Shown here: positions 1-8,174 of the stretch, piece after piece
Position numbering within the stretch: the stretch's first letter is position 1
How the letters are laid out: every line of letters starts with the position of its first letter
Assembly: GCA_947625175.1 (NCBI GenBank)
Contig: CANQNI010000006.1
Coordinates: 1-19,073 of the forward strand
From: an uncultured Eubacteriaceae bacterium
GTDB taxonomy: Bacteria; Bacillota; Clostridia; Eubacteriales; Eubacteriaceae
DNA: 19,073 bases
Reading direction: 5' to 3'
Translations under genes and position numbers: made by a program
The notes under the pieces: generated by a model
Seen by the model: only the letters and a program-made list of their open reading frames with translations
The model's database searches: none
What the model was told of the DNA's origin: nothing

Positions 1-151
1 AAAGTTTGATCAGTTAATTAGAGATCACAATATTGAAGAAGTGATTACGGTTTTTCTAGCTTGTCTGGAACTTTATAAGGTAGGGGTTCTGCAATTTAAG
101 CAAATGGGAAAAGAGATAAAACTCTATGCAAGTGGATTCCAAACAGATTAG
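1..151 (+). CDS. scpA: ScpA, segregation and condensation protein A (C-terminal end only)
   Basis: The first 151 bases are open in one frame and end at TAG 149-151. The roughly 49 residues include the segment ACLELYKVGVLQFKQ, which fits the C-terminal winged-helix region of the kleisin ScpA, the part that contacts the SMC head. The 5' part lies outside the window. The end overlaps the next gene, scpB, by 26 bases in a different frame. ScpA-ScpB adjacency with overlap is usual in Bacillota and is the strongest support. In the cell ScpA bridges the SMC dimer with ScpB to form condensin, which organises and segregates the chromosome. Confidence 0.85.
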   Translation, partial: KFDQLIRDHNIEEVITVFLACLELYKVGVLQFKQMGKEIKLYASGFQTD

Positions 152-668
152 CCAGATTGAAAGTGTTCTTTTTGTTTCTGGACAACCGGTTGAGTTAGAT
201 AGACTAAAGGAAAGTCTAAACTTAAGTAGCAACGAATTAAGTGAGCTTCTAATCCAATTACATATAAAATATCAAAGCAACGATAGCGGGTTACAACTAA
301 AAGTTACCGCAGATACCGTTCAGTTGGTTACTAAGCCGGAGAATTATGAATTTATACAAAAGACTTTAAAAACAGAACGTAAAAGACCATTATCAAAAGC
401 AGCTTATGAAGTTTTAGCTATTATAGCTTACACTCAACCAACTACCAGAGCTGAGCTAGAGTATATTAGAGGGGTTAATTCTGTTAGTGCCTTACAACAT
501 CTCCTGGATTTGGGTTTAGTAGAAGAATGTGGTAGAAAAGATGTAATCGGGAATCCTTATCTATTTAAAACGACTGAATTATTTTTACAAACTGCTAACA
601 TTAATAGTCTTGATGAACTGCCAAATCTTGAAAGTTTTAAAGAAAGTTTAAATCTGAATAATGAGTGA
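126..668 (+). CDS. scpB: ScpB, segregation and condensation protein B
   Basis: This 180-residue protein has the length and layout of ScpB: two winged-helix domains (about residues 5-75 and 85-165). The second contains the conserved stretch LSKAAYEVLAIIAYTQPTTR followed by IRGVNS and a DLGLVEECGRKDVIGNP wing. ScpB dimers bind the kleisin ScpA and, with SMC, form the bacterial condensin that compacts and segregates the nucleoid. The ATG at 126 lies inside the end of scpA, so translation is probably coupled; I see no strong Shine-Dalgarno of its own beyond a weak purine run (gggaaaagag). The end overlaps rluB by 8 bases. Family assignment is firm from the motifs and the scpA-scpB-rluB order common in Bacillota. 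Confidence 0.95.
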   Translation: MQVDSKQISQIESVLFVSGQPVELDRLKESLNLSSNELSELLIQLHIKYQSNDSGLQLKVTADTVQLVTKPENYEFIQKTLKTERKRPLSKAAYEVLAIIAYTQPTTRAELEYIRGVNSVSALQHLLDLGLVEECGRKDVIGNPYLFKTTELFLQTANINSLDELPNLESFKESLNLNNE

Positions 669-1380
669 TAAAGAAAGATTGCAAAAATATTTAGCTCAGT
701 CAGGAGTTTCTTCAAGAAGAGGAGCTGAAAAGTTAATATTAGCCGGAAAGGTTAAAGTTAATGGAAAAACTGTTACTGAACTGGGAATTAAAATAGATCC
801 GGAGACTGATCAGGTTCAAGTCGATGGAAAGGTAGTAAAACCTGAAGCATTCAGATATATTCTTCTTAACAAACCAAAAGGTTACGTTTGTACCAAAGCC
901 GACCGGTTTGCAGAAAAAACCATATATGACCTGGTTCCAAACGATGTTAACCTCCATAGTGTGGGTAGACTCGATAAAGACACAGAAGGACTTATCTTAT
1001 TGACTAATGATGGAGCTTTAACTCAAAAGTTAACACATCCTTCTTACCAGGTAAAAAAAACTTATCAGGCTCTGGTTAAAGGCAAAATAACTAATGAGGC
1101 TCTTAATGCTCTTAGAAAGGGTGTTTTAATTGACGTTGATGGTTCAAAAATTAAAACACAGCCAGCTAAAGTGAAAGTTCTCTCTTTAGGTCAGAGAACC
1201 AGTACTATTGAACTAACTATCAAAGAAGGACGTAAAAGACAAGTTAGACTAATGTGTGAGGCGGTAGGTTTTCCTGTTGTTGAATTAAAACGAATAAAAG
1301 AAGGCATCTTAGATTTAAAAAATCTTAAAACTGGAAAGTACCGATTTCTAAAAAAAGAAGAAATAAATAAATTGAAGTGA
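661..1380 (+). CDS. rluB: RluB/RsuA-family rRNA pseudouridine synthase
   Basis: The 239-residue protein begins with an S4 RNA-binding domain (about residues 3-60, with the RLQKYLAQSGVSSRR signature). The RsuA/RluB/E/F catalytic domain follows. Its motif GRLDKDTEGLILLTND (102-117) carries the presumed catalytic Asp105, and KEGRKRQVRLM (188-198) is the usual C-terminal motif. By family knowledge it isomerises a uridine in 23S rRNA (the RluB site near the peptidyl transferase centre); RsuA-like specificity for 16S rRNA cannot be excluded from sequence alone. The start overlaps scpB by 8 bases and the TGA stop overlaps the GTG start of the next gene as GTGA, both signs of translational coupling. 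Confidence 0.92.
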   Translation: MSDKERLQKYLAQSGVSSRRGAEKLILAGKVKVNGKTVTELGIKIDPETDQVQVDGKVVKPEAFRYILLNKPKGYVCTKADRFAEKTIYDLVPNDVNLHSVGRLDKDTEGLILLTNDGALTQKLTHPSYQVKKTYQALVKGKITNEALNALRKGVLIDVDGSKIKTQPAKVKVLSLGQRTSTIELTIKEGRKRQVRLMCEAVGFPVVELKRIKEGILDLKNLKTGKYRFLKKEEINKLK

Positions 1381-1949
1381 TAGATCAATTAAAATTTGCT
1401 ACAAAAACAGCTCAATTCTTTGTGAAGCAAATTATAAAACCGGGAGATATAGTAATAGATGCAACCTGTGGAAATGGTAAAGATACTTTATTTTTATCTA
1501 ATTGTGTTGGCCCAAAAGGAAAAGTCTATGCTATAGATATTCAAGATCAGGCAATAAAAAATACCAGAAAGCTCCTAGAGATAAAAGGTCAATTAGATAA
1601 TGTTATTATAATCAAGGATAATCATAATAAATTAAATCAAATAATACCGGAAACAGATCATAACAAAGTTACAGCTATTATGTTTAATCTAGGATATCTT
1701 CCAGATTCAGATCATCAGATTTTAACTGAGGGTGAGAGTACACTTGAAGCAGTTAAGCAGAGTATTTCTCTACTGGCAAGTCCTGGGATTATTACGATTT
1801 GTTTATATCCTCATAACTCCGGAAGAAAAGAAGCTAAACTTCTACTAACTCAAATGTCTAAACTAACGGGTAATTTAAATGCCTATGAATTTAAGCGGAT
1901 TAATCGAAAAAATCCTCCTTATTTACTTATTATTACAAAGGATGAATAA
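1377..1949 (+). CDS. mnmM: MnmM (YtqB)-like class I SAM methyltransferase
   Basis: The 190-residue protein is a single Rossmann-fold methyltransferase. Motif I is DATCGNGKDTLFL (28-40), an acidic end of beta-2 is seen in AIDIQ (52-56), and the family-typical FNLGYLPD (103-110) and YPHNSGRKEA (144-153) are present. These match the family annotated as putative rRNA methylase. Its B. subtilis member YtqB was renamed MnmM because it methylates the aminomethyl group of nm5s2U34 to give mnm5s2U in tRNA. Assignment of that exact reaction here is by family. The gene starts with GTG, the only sensible start, and overlaps the rluB stop by 4 bases. It ends directly against the ATG of the flavoprotein gene. 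Confidence 0.82.
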   Translation: MIDQLKFATKTAQFFVKQIIKPGDIVIDATCGNGKDTLFLSNCVGPKGKVYAIDIQDQAIKNTRKLLEIKGQLDNVIIIKDNHNKLNQIIPETDHNKVTAIMFNLGYLPDSDHQILTEGESTLEAVKQSISLLASPGIITICLYPHNSGRKEAKLLLTQMSKLTGNLNAYEFKRINRKNPPYLLIITKDE

Positions 1950-3185
1950 ATGATTGCTGTTATAGGTGGCGGTCCTGCCGGAATTCTGGCGGCTTATGCT
2001 GCTAGTTTAAGTGGGACTCAAGTAGATCTGTATGACCATAACGAAAAACTGGGTAAAAAGCTTTTTATAACAGGTAAAGGACGTTGTAATGTTACTAATG
2101 CAGTAGAAATAGAACAGTTCTTTGACCATATCGTTAGAAATAATAAATTTCTCTATTCTAGTTTATATACTCTAACTAATCTAGATCTGATGGATTTGAT
2201 TGAAAATGAAGGTTGTAAACTAGTTACTGAACGTGGTAATAGAGTTTTTCCAAAAAGTAACAAGTCTAGTGATATTATAAAAGCTTTTACTAAGTTAATA
2301 ACTAAAGAGAATATTCATATTTATCTTAAAAGTCATGTTGATAAATTAATAATTAAAGAGAATACCTGTAAAGGAATTCAGGTAAACGGAATTAAAAAGG
2401 ATTATAATGCGGTTATTTTATGTTCAGGCGGAGTCAGTTATCCTTCTACAGGTTCAGACGGATCTGGATATAAAATAGCGGCATTAGCTGGTCATCATAT
2501 AATTAAACCACAACCAGCTTTAGTTGGTATTAAAACCCAGGAAGATTTTCCAAAACTCATCTCAGGTCTCACTTTAAAAAATGTTGTACTAAAGCTCTTT
2601 CGCAATAATCAACTAATCTTTGAAGATTTAGGCGAGTGTTTATTTACGCATTCGGGAATTTCTGGTCCTATCGTTTTGTCTGCCAGTAGTTTTATTAGTA
2701 AACCATACTCTGAATATAAAATCTTTATTGATTTAAAACCAGCTTTAACTACTGATAAATTAGATGAAAGAATAAAAAGGGATTTTAATAAAAATCTAAA
2801 TAAAGATTTTCAAAATTCGCTAAGTGAACTCCTTCCAAAAAATCTTATTCCAATTATTATTGATTATTCTAAAATTGATCCTAAGAAAAAAGTAAATTCA
2901 ATAACCAAAGAAGAGCGTTTAAGACTTGGAGAATTACTAAAAAACTTTCCCTTATCCGTTAAAGATTTACAACCAATTGATTCTGCTATAGTTACCAGGG
3001 GCGGAATTGATGTAAAAGAGATAAATCCTAACACCTTAGAATCAAAAGTAGTTCAGAATTTGTTTTTTGCTGGTGAAGTAATTGATGTTGATGCCTTAAC
3101 TGGAGGTTATAATATTCAAATAGCCTGTTCAACCGGTTACCTGGCAGGGTTAAATGCGAGTGAAAAAGATGCAAATAGCAATTGA
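1950..3185 (+). CDS. BaiN/YhiN (HI0933)-family FAD-dependent oxidoreductase
   Basis: The 411-residue protein opens with a dinucleotide-binding motif GGGPAGILAAYAA (6-18), which binds FAD. The family signature GKKLFITGKGRCNVTN follows at about residues 35-50. A GGVSYPSTGSDGSGY segment is mid-protein. The closing motif FAGEVIDVDALTGGYN, followed by IQIACSTGYLAG, is the second FAD contact. This is the HI0933/YhiN family; one member, BaiN, was described as a bile-acid dehydratase-pathway flavin reductase, but most members sit in housekeeping operons like this one and their substrate is unknown, so I give no symbol. It starts with no gap after mnmM. Its end overlaps cmk. Length is normal for the family and nothing looks broken. 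Confidence 0.88.
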   Translation: MIAVIGGGPAGILAAYAASLSGTQVDLYDHNEKLGKKLFITGKGRCNVTNAVEIEQFFDHIVRNNKFLYSSLYTLTNLDLMDLIENEGCKLVTERGNRVFPKSNKSSDIIKAFTKLITKENIHIYLKSHVDKLIIKENTCKGIQVNGIKKDYNAVILCSGGVSYPSTGSDGSGYKIAALAGHHIIKPQPALVGIKTQEDFPKLISGLTLKNVVLKLFRNNQLIFEDLGECLFTHSGISGPIVLSASSFISKPYSEYKIFIDLKPALTTDKLDERIKRDFNKNLNKDFQNSLSELLPKNLIPIIIDYSKIDPKKKVNSITKEERLRLGELLKNFPLSVKDLQPIDSAIVTRGGIDVKEINPNTLESKVVQNLFFAGEVIDVDALTGGYNIQIACSTGYLAGLNASEKDANSN

Positions 3186-3810
3186 TGGACCGGCCGGTTC
3201 CGGTAAAAGTACAGTAGCAAAACTTTTAGCTGAGGATCTTAATATTATTTACCTTGATACGGGAGCTATGTATCGGGCTGTAACAGCTTATGTCCTGGAA
3301 AATAATTTAGATTTAAATACGGATATAAATCAGTTAAAAGATAATATTGAAAATCTGGAAATTAAATTCAAGAATAACCGAGTTTATTTAAACGATAAAG
3401 ATGTAACTGAAATAATTAGAAGCAAAGAGGTTACTAATCTTGTTTCTGTAGTTTCTGCTCTAGACTTTGTCAGAGAAAGTTTAACCCAAAAGCAACAAGA
3501 GATAGCTCAAAAAAATTCAGTTGTTATGGATGGACGGGATATTGGAACAACAGTTTTGCCTCATGCTGATTTTAAATTTTATATTGATGCCTCTCCTGAT
3601 TGTAGAGCTAAAAGAAGAGCTAAAGAGATAGGAGTAGATTTTAATTCAAAAGAATTTAATAATTTAAAAGAAGATATTATAAGACGGGACTATCTGGATT
3701 CAACCAGAGAAATAAGTCCCTTAACAAGACCAGAAGATGCTGTTTATGTGAAAACAGATGATTTAACAATTCAGGAAGTCTTAGATACTTTAAAAAATAT
3801 AATAAAATGA
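3169..3810 (+). CDS. cmk: Cytidylate kinase (CMP/dCMP kinase)
   Basis: Cmk phosphorylates CMP and dCMP with ATP to the diphosphates, recycling pyrimidine nucleotides in the cytoplasm. The P-loop GPAGSGKST lies near the N-terminus, YLDTGAMYRA is the CMP-binding helix, DGRDIGTTVLP is the conserved central motif, and the LID-like RRAKE...RRDYLDSTR...PL segment follows. I chose ATG 3169 (213 residues, MQIAIDGPAGSGKS) because Cmk proteins normally begin right before the IAIDGP strand. An in-frame ATG at 3154 would add five residues (MRVKK) and has an AGGG-like sequence upstream, so it is a real alternative. Either start lies within the 3' end of the flavoprotein gene, and the stop overlaps plsC as ATGA. 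Confidence 0.95.
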   Translation: MQIAIDGPAGSGKSTVAKLLAEDLNIIYLDTGAMYRAVTAYVLENNLDLNTDINQLKDNIENLEIKFKNNRVYLNDKDVTEIIRSKEVTNLVSVVSALDFVRESLTQKQQEIAQKNSVVMDGRDIGTTVLPHADFKFYIDASPDCRAKRRAKEIGVDFNSKEFNNLKEDIIRRDYLDSTREISPLTRPEDAVYVKTDDLTIQEVLDTLKNIIK

Positions 3811-4376
3811 TTTATATAATAGGTAAATTTGTTTGTAGTATTTTAGTTTTTTTACTCCACCCATTTAATCTTAAGGGAGCAGAAAATATTCCCCGTTATG
3901 GAAGAGCTATAATTATTTCTAATCACCAGAGTAATTGGGATCCTATTATTGTAGCAATGATTACCTACCGGTTTGTTCACTGGTTAGGAAAAATTGAACT
4001 CTTTCAAAATAAACTTTTAGCTTGGTTCTTTAAAAGTGTTAATGTTATTCCAGTTGATAGAGAAAATGTTAAACCAAGAACCCTTATCGATTGTATGAAA
4101 CTTTTAAAAAATGATAAAGTTTTAGGAATATTTCCTGAAGGAACAAGAGTAAAAGGTGAAGGTAATGATATAGCTGACGGGTTTGTTTTGTTTGCTATTA
4201 GAACCAAATCACCAATAATTCCTGTTCATATAAATGGAAATAGTAAACCCTGGGGGAAACTTAGCTTAACAGTTGGAGAACCAATTGTATTAGAGGAAGA
4301 GTTTAAAAAGAATGTTCGTGATATAGATACAGCTACTATTGCCAATAATATTATGAACGATTTATATAAACTGTAA
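3807..4376 (+). CDS. plsC: 1-acyl-sn-glycerol-3-phosphate acyltransferase (PlsC)
   Basis: The 189-residue protein has an N-terminal hydrophobic segment (about residues 1-20) that would anchor it to the membrane. The acyltransferase signature NHQSNWD (39-45) contains the catalytic His40-X4-Asp45 pair, and FPEGTR (109-114) binds the glycerophosphate. IPVDRE (81-86) lies between them. By family it transfers an acyl chain to lysophosphatidic acid to make phosphatidic acid for membrane lipids. It overlaps cmk by 4 bases (ATGA) and ends one base before the ispH-rpsA ATG. The cmk-plsC-ispH/rpsA order is common in clostridia. Confidence 0.92.
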   Translation: MIYIIGKFVCSILVFLLHPFNLKGAENIPRYGRAIIISNHQSNWDPIIVAMITYRFVHWLGKIELFQNKLLAWFFKSVNVIPVDRENVKPRTLIDCMKLLKNDKVLGIFPEGTRVKGEGNDIADGFVLFAIRTKSPIIPVHINGNSKPWGKLSLTVGEPIVLEEEFKKNVRDIDTATIANNIMNDLYKL

Positions 4377-4377
4377 A

Positions 4378-6906
4378 ATGGATATAGAAATAGCAGATAA
4401 GGCTGGTTATTGTTTTGGTGTTAATAATGCTATAAACAAAGTCGATAAAATCCTAGAGTCGGAAAATAAAGTTTATATGTTAGGGGAACTATCCCATAAT
4501 AAACAGGAAATGAACCGGCTAGAAGAAAAAGGAATCAAAAAAGTTAATTCTATTAAAGACCTTGATTCTGGAAAAGTGGTTATAAGAACCCATGGGGTTA
4601 CCAGGGATGAGATTAATCAAATACAAAGTAAAGGTTTAGAAATAATTGATGTTACCTGTCCCTTTGTTAAAAATATTCATGAAAAAATTGAACAATACGA
4701 TAAACAGGGCTATCAGATAATTATTATTGGAGATAAAAACCATCCTGAAATAATCGGTTCGGCCGGTTGGGCTCAAAACTCCCCAATAATAATTGAAAAT
4801 GAAGAACAAGCCCAAAGTTTGACTAATTGTGATAAAATATGTATAGTCTCTCAAACTACTTTTATTCAAGAAAAATTTGAAAAAATAGTAGAGATTTTAA
4901 AGAGTAAGTCGCGTGATATCCTTATATTCAACACTATTTGTTCCGCTACAACAGAAAGACAAAATGCAGCTGTTGAGTTGGCCAAAAAGGTTGAAGGTAT
5001 GATAGTAGTGGGCGGATATCATAGCTCAAATACGCAGAAGTTGTACGAACTCTGCTTAGCTCACTGCAAAAATACTTGGTTGATTGAGACCTATCGGGAT
5101 CTTGATTTAGAAAAATTAAAAAATCTAAAAAGTATAGGCCTAACAGCAGGCGCCTCTACCCCCGATTGGCTCATTAAGGAGGTCACGGATAAAATGGATG
5201 AAATCAAGGTAGAACAAACAATGGCTGAAGAAACTACGGAACCAGAAGTAAACGAAGTAGAAGAAAGTGTAAGTGAAACAGTGGAAGAAGTAGCTACTCC
5301 TTCTGAAGAAGTTCAAGTTGAATCTGAACCAACAGAAGAAGAAACTACAGAACCTGGACAGGAAGAAACAGTTGTTGAAGAAACTGTAGAACCTGTTCCA
5401 GAAGAAATTGTAGAAGAAACAATTCAAGAAGAAACACAGGCAGCTGAAGTAACTGAAGAAGCAGCTCAGGATGCAATTGAAGCAGAATCAGAAGAAACTC
5501 CAGCAGTTGAGGAATCTATAACTGATGAAACTATAGAAACAGAAGCTCCTCAGGACCAGGATGAAAATTCTGAAGAATTTGATTTTGCAGCTGCTATTGA
5601 TGAATATATTAAACCAATTCATAAAAATTCAGTTGTCGAAGGTGTTGTTCTCGAAGTTGGTAATGACGAAGTTATTGTTAATATAGGACAAAAATCTGAT
5701 GCCTTAATACTTAAAAGAGACTTCACTTTAAAACGTGATGAAGAATTAAAAGATATTGTTAAAGTTGGGGATAAAGTTACTGCTATCGTAACTGATTTAC
5801 ACACTCGTGAAAATGATGGTAAATTTAAGCTATCCAAAGTAAGATATGACAACCAACAGATTCAATCACGTTTAAGCAAAGCTTATGAGAATCGTGAAGT
5901 GCTTTATGGTAAAGTTGATTCTGTTAGTGGCAGCGGAATTATGGTTGATGTTGGATTCACAGAAATCTTTATGCCGGCATCTCAATATCATCTACATTTT
6001 GTAAAAGATCTAAATGCGTTAGTTGGAAATGATGTACGTGGTATTTTAATTGACTATAATCCAAAACGTCGACGCGCCATTCTTTCTCAAAAAGTACTTT
6101 TAGCTGAAGAACGTGATGAAAGATTAAGAGAACAACAGGCTATTAAAGAAAAACGTTTTGAAGAATTAGCTTTAGACGATATCGTAACTGGTAAGATTAA
6201 AACTATTACTGACTTTGGTATCTTTGTAGATCTAAATGGAATTGATGGATTTATTCACCGTTCAGATTTAACATGGGATAGAAATAATGAACCAAGAAAA
6301 CTGGTTCAGCGTGGACAAGAAATTGAAGCTCGTGTTATTGGACGTAATGAAGAAGATAAAAAAATTAAATTATCAGTAAAAGATCTTCAGGAAAAACCTT
6401 GGGATAGATTTGTTAAATCTTACATGGAAAATGATGAAATCGAAGTTGAAATAACTAATACTTTAGATTTTGGTGCTTTTGCTCAAATTATTCCTGGAGT
6501 AGAAGGACTCATTCATATTTCTGAAATTAGTTATGATAGAGTAGAATCTGTTTCTTCTGAACTTAAAACTGGTGATAAAGTTAAAGTTAAAATTATAAAG
6601 ATTGACGAACCTCAAGAAAAAATTTCACTTAGTATTAAAGCTACTTTACCGAGACCTGAAAGACAAAAAACTCAGGAAGAAGCTGATTATGAATTCGAAG
6701 AATATGGTAGTGAAGGAAGAAATAGAGGAAAACGTCGTAATCGCCGTCAAAATAATAAGAATAATAATTATTATGATGAAACTTCAGAATTCACTTTAGG
6801 AGACACTTTTGGTGATATTTTCAGTAATTTAGATTTTAGTGAATTAGATGCTGAAGAAGAAGCTGAAGCCGAAGCAGAAACAGAAACTGTTACTGAAGAA
6901 GAATAA
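4378..6906 (+). CDS. ispH-rpsA: IspH-RpsA fusion: HMBPP reductase joined to an S1-domain ribosomal protein
   Basis: This 842-residue protein joins two activities. Residues 1-275 are IspH, the [4Fe-4S] enzyme that makes isopentenyl and dimethylallyl diphosphate at the end of the MEP isoprenoid pathway: cluster cysteines C12 (AGYCFGV), C94 (DVTCPFV) and C188 (NTICSATTERQ), active-site H40, H72 and H122, and the SSNTQKL substrate loop. Residues 276-400 form a very acidic Glu/Thr/Val-rich linker with no fold I recognise. Four S1 RNA-binding domains follow at about 416-487, 507-573, 600-668 and 685-754, as in ribosomal protein S1. A basic patch (GKRRNRR near 783-789) and an acidic tail close the protein. 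The fusion is known in Clostridia. An internal ribosome-binding site at the junction is described separately. It is the last operon gene before a terminator. Confidence 0.95.
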   Translation: MDIEIADKAGYCFGVNNAINKVDKILESENKVYMLGELSHNKQEMNRLEEKGIKKVNSIKDLDSGKVVIRTHGVTRDEINQIQSKGLEIIDVTCPFVKNIHEKIEQYDKQGYQIIIIGDKNHPEIIGSAGWAQNSPIIIENEEQAQSLTNCDKICIVSQTTFIQEKFEKIVEILKSKSRDILIFNTICSATTERQNAAVELAKKVEGMIVVGGYHSSNTQKLYELCLAHCKNTWLIETYRDLDLEKLKNLKSIGLTAGASTPDWLIKEVTDKMDEIKVEQTMAEETTEPEVNEVEESVSETVEEVATPSEEVQVESEPTEEETTEPGQEETVVEETVEPVPEEIVEETIQEETQAAEVTEEAAQDAIEAESEETPAVEESITDETIETEAPQDQDENSEEFDFAAAIDEYIKPIHKNSVVEGVVLEVGNDEVIVNIGQKSDALILKRDFTLKRDEELKDIVKVGDKVTAIVTDLHTRENDGKFKLSKVRYDNQQIQSRLSKAYENREVLYGKVDSVSGSGIMVDVGFTEIFMPASQYHLHFVKDLNALVGNDVRGILIDYNPKRRRAILSQKVLLAEERDERLREQQAIKEKRFEELALDDIVTGKIKTITDFGIFVDLNGIDGFIHRSDLTWDRNNEPRKLVQRGQEIEARVIGRNEEDKKIKLSVKDLQEKPWDRFVKSYMENDEIEVEITNTLDFGAFAQIIPGVEGLIHISEISYDRVESVSSELKTGDKVKVKIIKIDEPQEKISLSIKATLPRPERQKTQEEADYEFEEYGSEGRNRGKRRNRRQNNKNNNYYDETSEFTLGDTFGDIFSNLDFSELDAEEEAEAEAETETVTEEE
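5176..5223 (+). promoter_or_regulatory. Putative internal ribosome-binding site and starts for separate RpsA
   Basis: At 5176-5185 the sequence AAGGAGGTCA is a near-perfect Shine-Dalgarno match, stronger than any other in the operon. It is followed 11 bases later by an in-frame ATG at 5194 (Met273 of the fusion). A second in-frame ATG at 5221 (Met282, reading MAEETTEPE) looks like a natural N-terminus for a stand-alone S1 protein. The Shine-Dalgarno bases also encode Lys-Glu-Val of the IspH C-terminus, so some of the match could be forced by the protein. Function is inferred. Confidence 0.5.
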
Positions 6907-6935
6907 AACTAATTTATTAGCTTTAAGATAGATAG

Positions 6936-6969
6936 GGCACTAGTTGAACTAGTGCCTTTATTTATCTAA
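6936..6969 (+). terminator. Rho-independent terminator of the scp-rpsA operon
   Basis: GGCACTAGTT and AACTAGTGCC form a perfect inverted repeat (6936-6945 and 6947-6956) separated by one base, so a practical hairpin has about 8 pairs. A T-rich tail (TTTATTTAT) follows. It lies 30 bases after the rpsA stop and just before the stop of the convergent lipoprotein gene. Confidence 0.8.
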
Positions 6970-7444
6970 ATGTAACTTCTATATTTCCTTTTCCTACTGC
7001 TTCCTCTAAACCTTTTGGATCATCTATATAACCAATTTTAGTATAGGAATAATCGGTTGGAAATGTTTTATAAAATAAAACCAGACAATCTGTTGTATAA
7101 AGCATTAAATCTCCAGCTTTTATTTCTTCAAAATTCTCTGGATTAGAGGGTAGAGTAAAGGATAAATTCGAAAACTTTTCGTTTCCATTTAATTCTTCCA
7201 TTTCAAGAGTTATTGGTAGATTACTTTTAAAAGCTTGAGCTGTTTCATTATCATATAGGGTAGCAGAATAAGTTATATTACCTATTTCAATATTAATCTG
7301 ATTATCATCTAAAACAATATCTTCATCGACAGGATACGAATCTGAATTTTCTTCCGAAATGTCGACTTTCCTTCCATTTGTATTTTGATTAACACATCCT
7401 GTTAATAATATAATAAGACAAATTAATAAAAGCAGCTTTCTCAT
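6962..7444 (-). CDS. Lipoprotein with cyclophilin-like domain
   Basis: The 160-residue protein starts with a basic-hydrophobic signal peptide ending in the lipobox LTGC, with lipidated Cys17. A short polar linker follows. From about residue 50 to the end the sequence fits the bacterial cyclophilin-like fold (often listed as cyclophilin-like protein, formerly DUF). Visible motifs are DNETAQAFKSNLPITLEM, LPSNPENFEEIKAGDLMLY, and YSYTKIGYIDDPKGL with a terminal VTF strand. Members are usually lipoproteins of unknown function, and the active-site residues of peptidyl-prolyl isomerases are generally not kept. It would sit on the outer face of the cytoplasmic membrane. It converges on the rpsA terminator and diverges from the next lipoprotein. 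An AAGGAAGGA purine run lies upstream but about 17 bases from the ATG, rather far for a strong ribosome site. Confidence 0.75.
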   Translation of the reverse strand: MRKLLLLICLIILLTGCVNQNTNGRKVDISEENSDSYPVDEDIVLDDNQINIEIGNITYSATLYDNETAQAFKSNLPITLEMEELNGNEKFSNLSFTLPSNPENFEEIKAGDLMLYTTDCLVLFYKTFPTDYSYTKIGYIDDPKGLEEAVGKGNIEVTFR

Positions 7445-7498
7445 ATAATTTTGATTTAGAATCCTTCCTTATTTATGGTCTATTTCAACTTCTATTAT

Positions 7499-7504
7499 TA
7501 TAAT
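7499..7504 (+). promoter_or_regulatory. Possible -10 element for the 7531 lipoprotein gene
   Basis: A perfect TATAAT lies 26 bases upstream of the ATG at 7531, in the gap between the divergent lipoprotein genes. The -35 position (around 7476-7481, TGGTCT) is poor, so this is a weak prediction in AT-rich DNA. Confidence 0.3.
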
Positions 7505-7530
7505 TAAATTCAGAACTAGAAAGAAACATT

Positions 7531-8121
7531 ATGAAAAAAATATATTGTTTTTCACTTATTTTATTATTCTCAATTTTAGTATTTTCAGGTTGTGCTACAG
7601 AAAAGAATGAAGCTAGTGGAGAATCAAAAAACCAGAAAGAAACAACTCAAAGCGATAATACTAACAATAAAACTAGTAACCAGAATAATAACCAATCGAA
7701 TTCAGATCTAATTGGGAAATGGGAAAATATCCAGGAATATGGGTTATCTAAAGAAGATACTGAAGGGACAGAAGCAAAACCATTTGAAGCTAAAATGATT
7801 ACAAGTATTACTTTTAGTAATGACGGAAAATATACTCAGGAAACTAAAAGTGAAACCAATTATGATGACGGTACAAATGATACAACAAGTAGTGTTTCTG
7901 AAGGAAGCTATAGTGTTTCGGGGGATAAAATTACTCTAACTATGCAAACCTTAGATGGTAAAAATAAAGAACAAACGGCTTCTGAAATGGGAGATATGGT
8001 TACTGAAGAAGATTTAGTTTCATTTAATCCAATTGAATTTACCTTTACAATAAAAGGTGATAAATTAACAATAGAAGAAGAATCTGCGGGAACTATGGAA
8101 TATACTAAAGTTCCAAATTAA
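7531..8121 (+). CDS. Lipoprotein, lipocalin-like C-terminal domain suspected
   Basis: The 196-residue protein has an N-terminal signal MKKIYCFSLILLFSILVFSG followed by lipidated Cys21 (lipobox FSGC). A low-complexity Asn/Gln/Ser/Thr/Lys linker runs over about residues 22-58 and would act as a flexible tether. The remainder begins with LIGKWENIQ and alternates short beta-like strands such as TSITFSNDGKYTQET, GSYSVSGDKITLTM and FTFTIKGDKLTIEE. That pattern resembles small lipocalin-like or DUF-type beta-barrel domains in clostridial lipoproteins. This is a fold impression, not a family match, and I cannot name a function. It is likely transcribed alone, since a TATAAT-like element precedes it and a terminator follows. 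Confidence 0.75.
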   Translation: MKKIYCFSLILLFSILVFSGCATEKNEASGESKNQKETTQSDNTNNKTSNQNNNQSNSDLIGKWENIQEYGLSKEDTEGTEAKPFEAKMITSITFSNDGKYTQETKSETNYDDGTNDTTSSVSEGSYSVSGDKITLTMQTLDGKNKEQTASEMGDMVTEEDLVSFNPIEFTFTIKGDKLTIEEESAGTMEYTKVPN

Positions 8122-8124
8122 AAT

Positions 8125-8147
8125 GAGCATGCTCTTGCTCTTTTTTT
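8125..8147 (+). terminator. Rho-independent terminator after the lipoprotein gene
   Basis: GAGCA (8125-8129) pairs with TGCTC (8136-8140) around a 6-base loop and is followed directly by seven T residues (8141-8147). It starts three bases after the TAA stop. The stem is short but the position and T-run are convincing. Confidence 0.7.
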
Positions 8148-8174
8148 ATTTTTAAAATTCGATAGAATAAAATT

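Noticed and set aside
5140..5427. Phe-rich open frame on the minus strand
   Set aside because: It is the reverse of the Glu-rich (GAA) linker of the ispH-rpsA gene, which gives TTC codons; there is no independent support.
6602..6799. Open frame in another + frame inside the rpsA part
   Set aside because: It lies fully within the S1 coding sequence and is a lysine-rich shadow of AT-rich codons.
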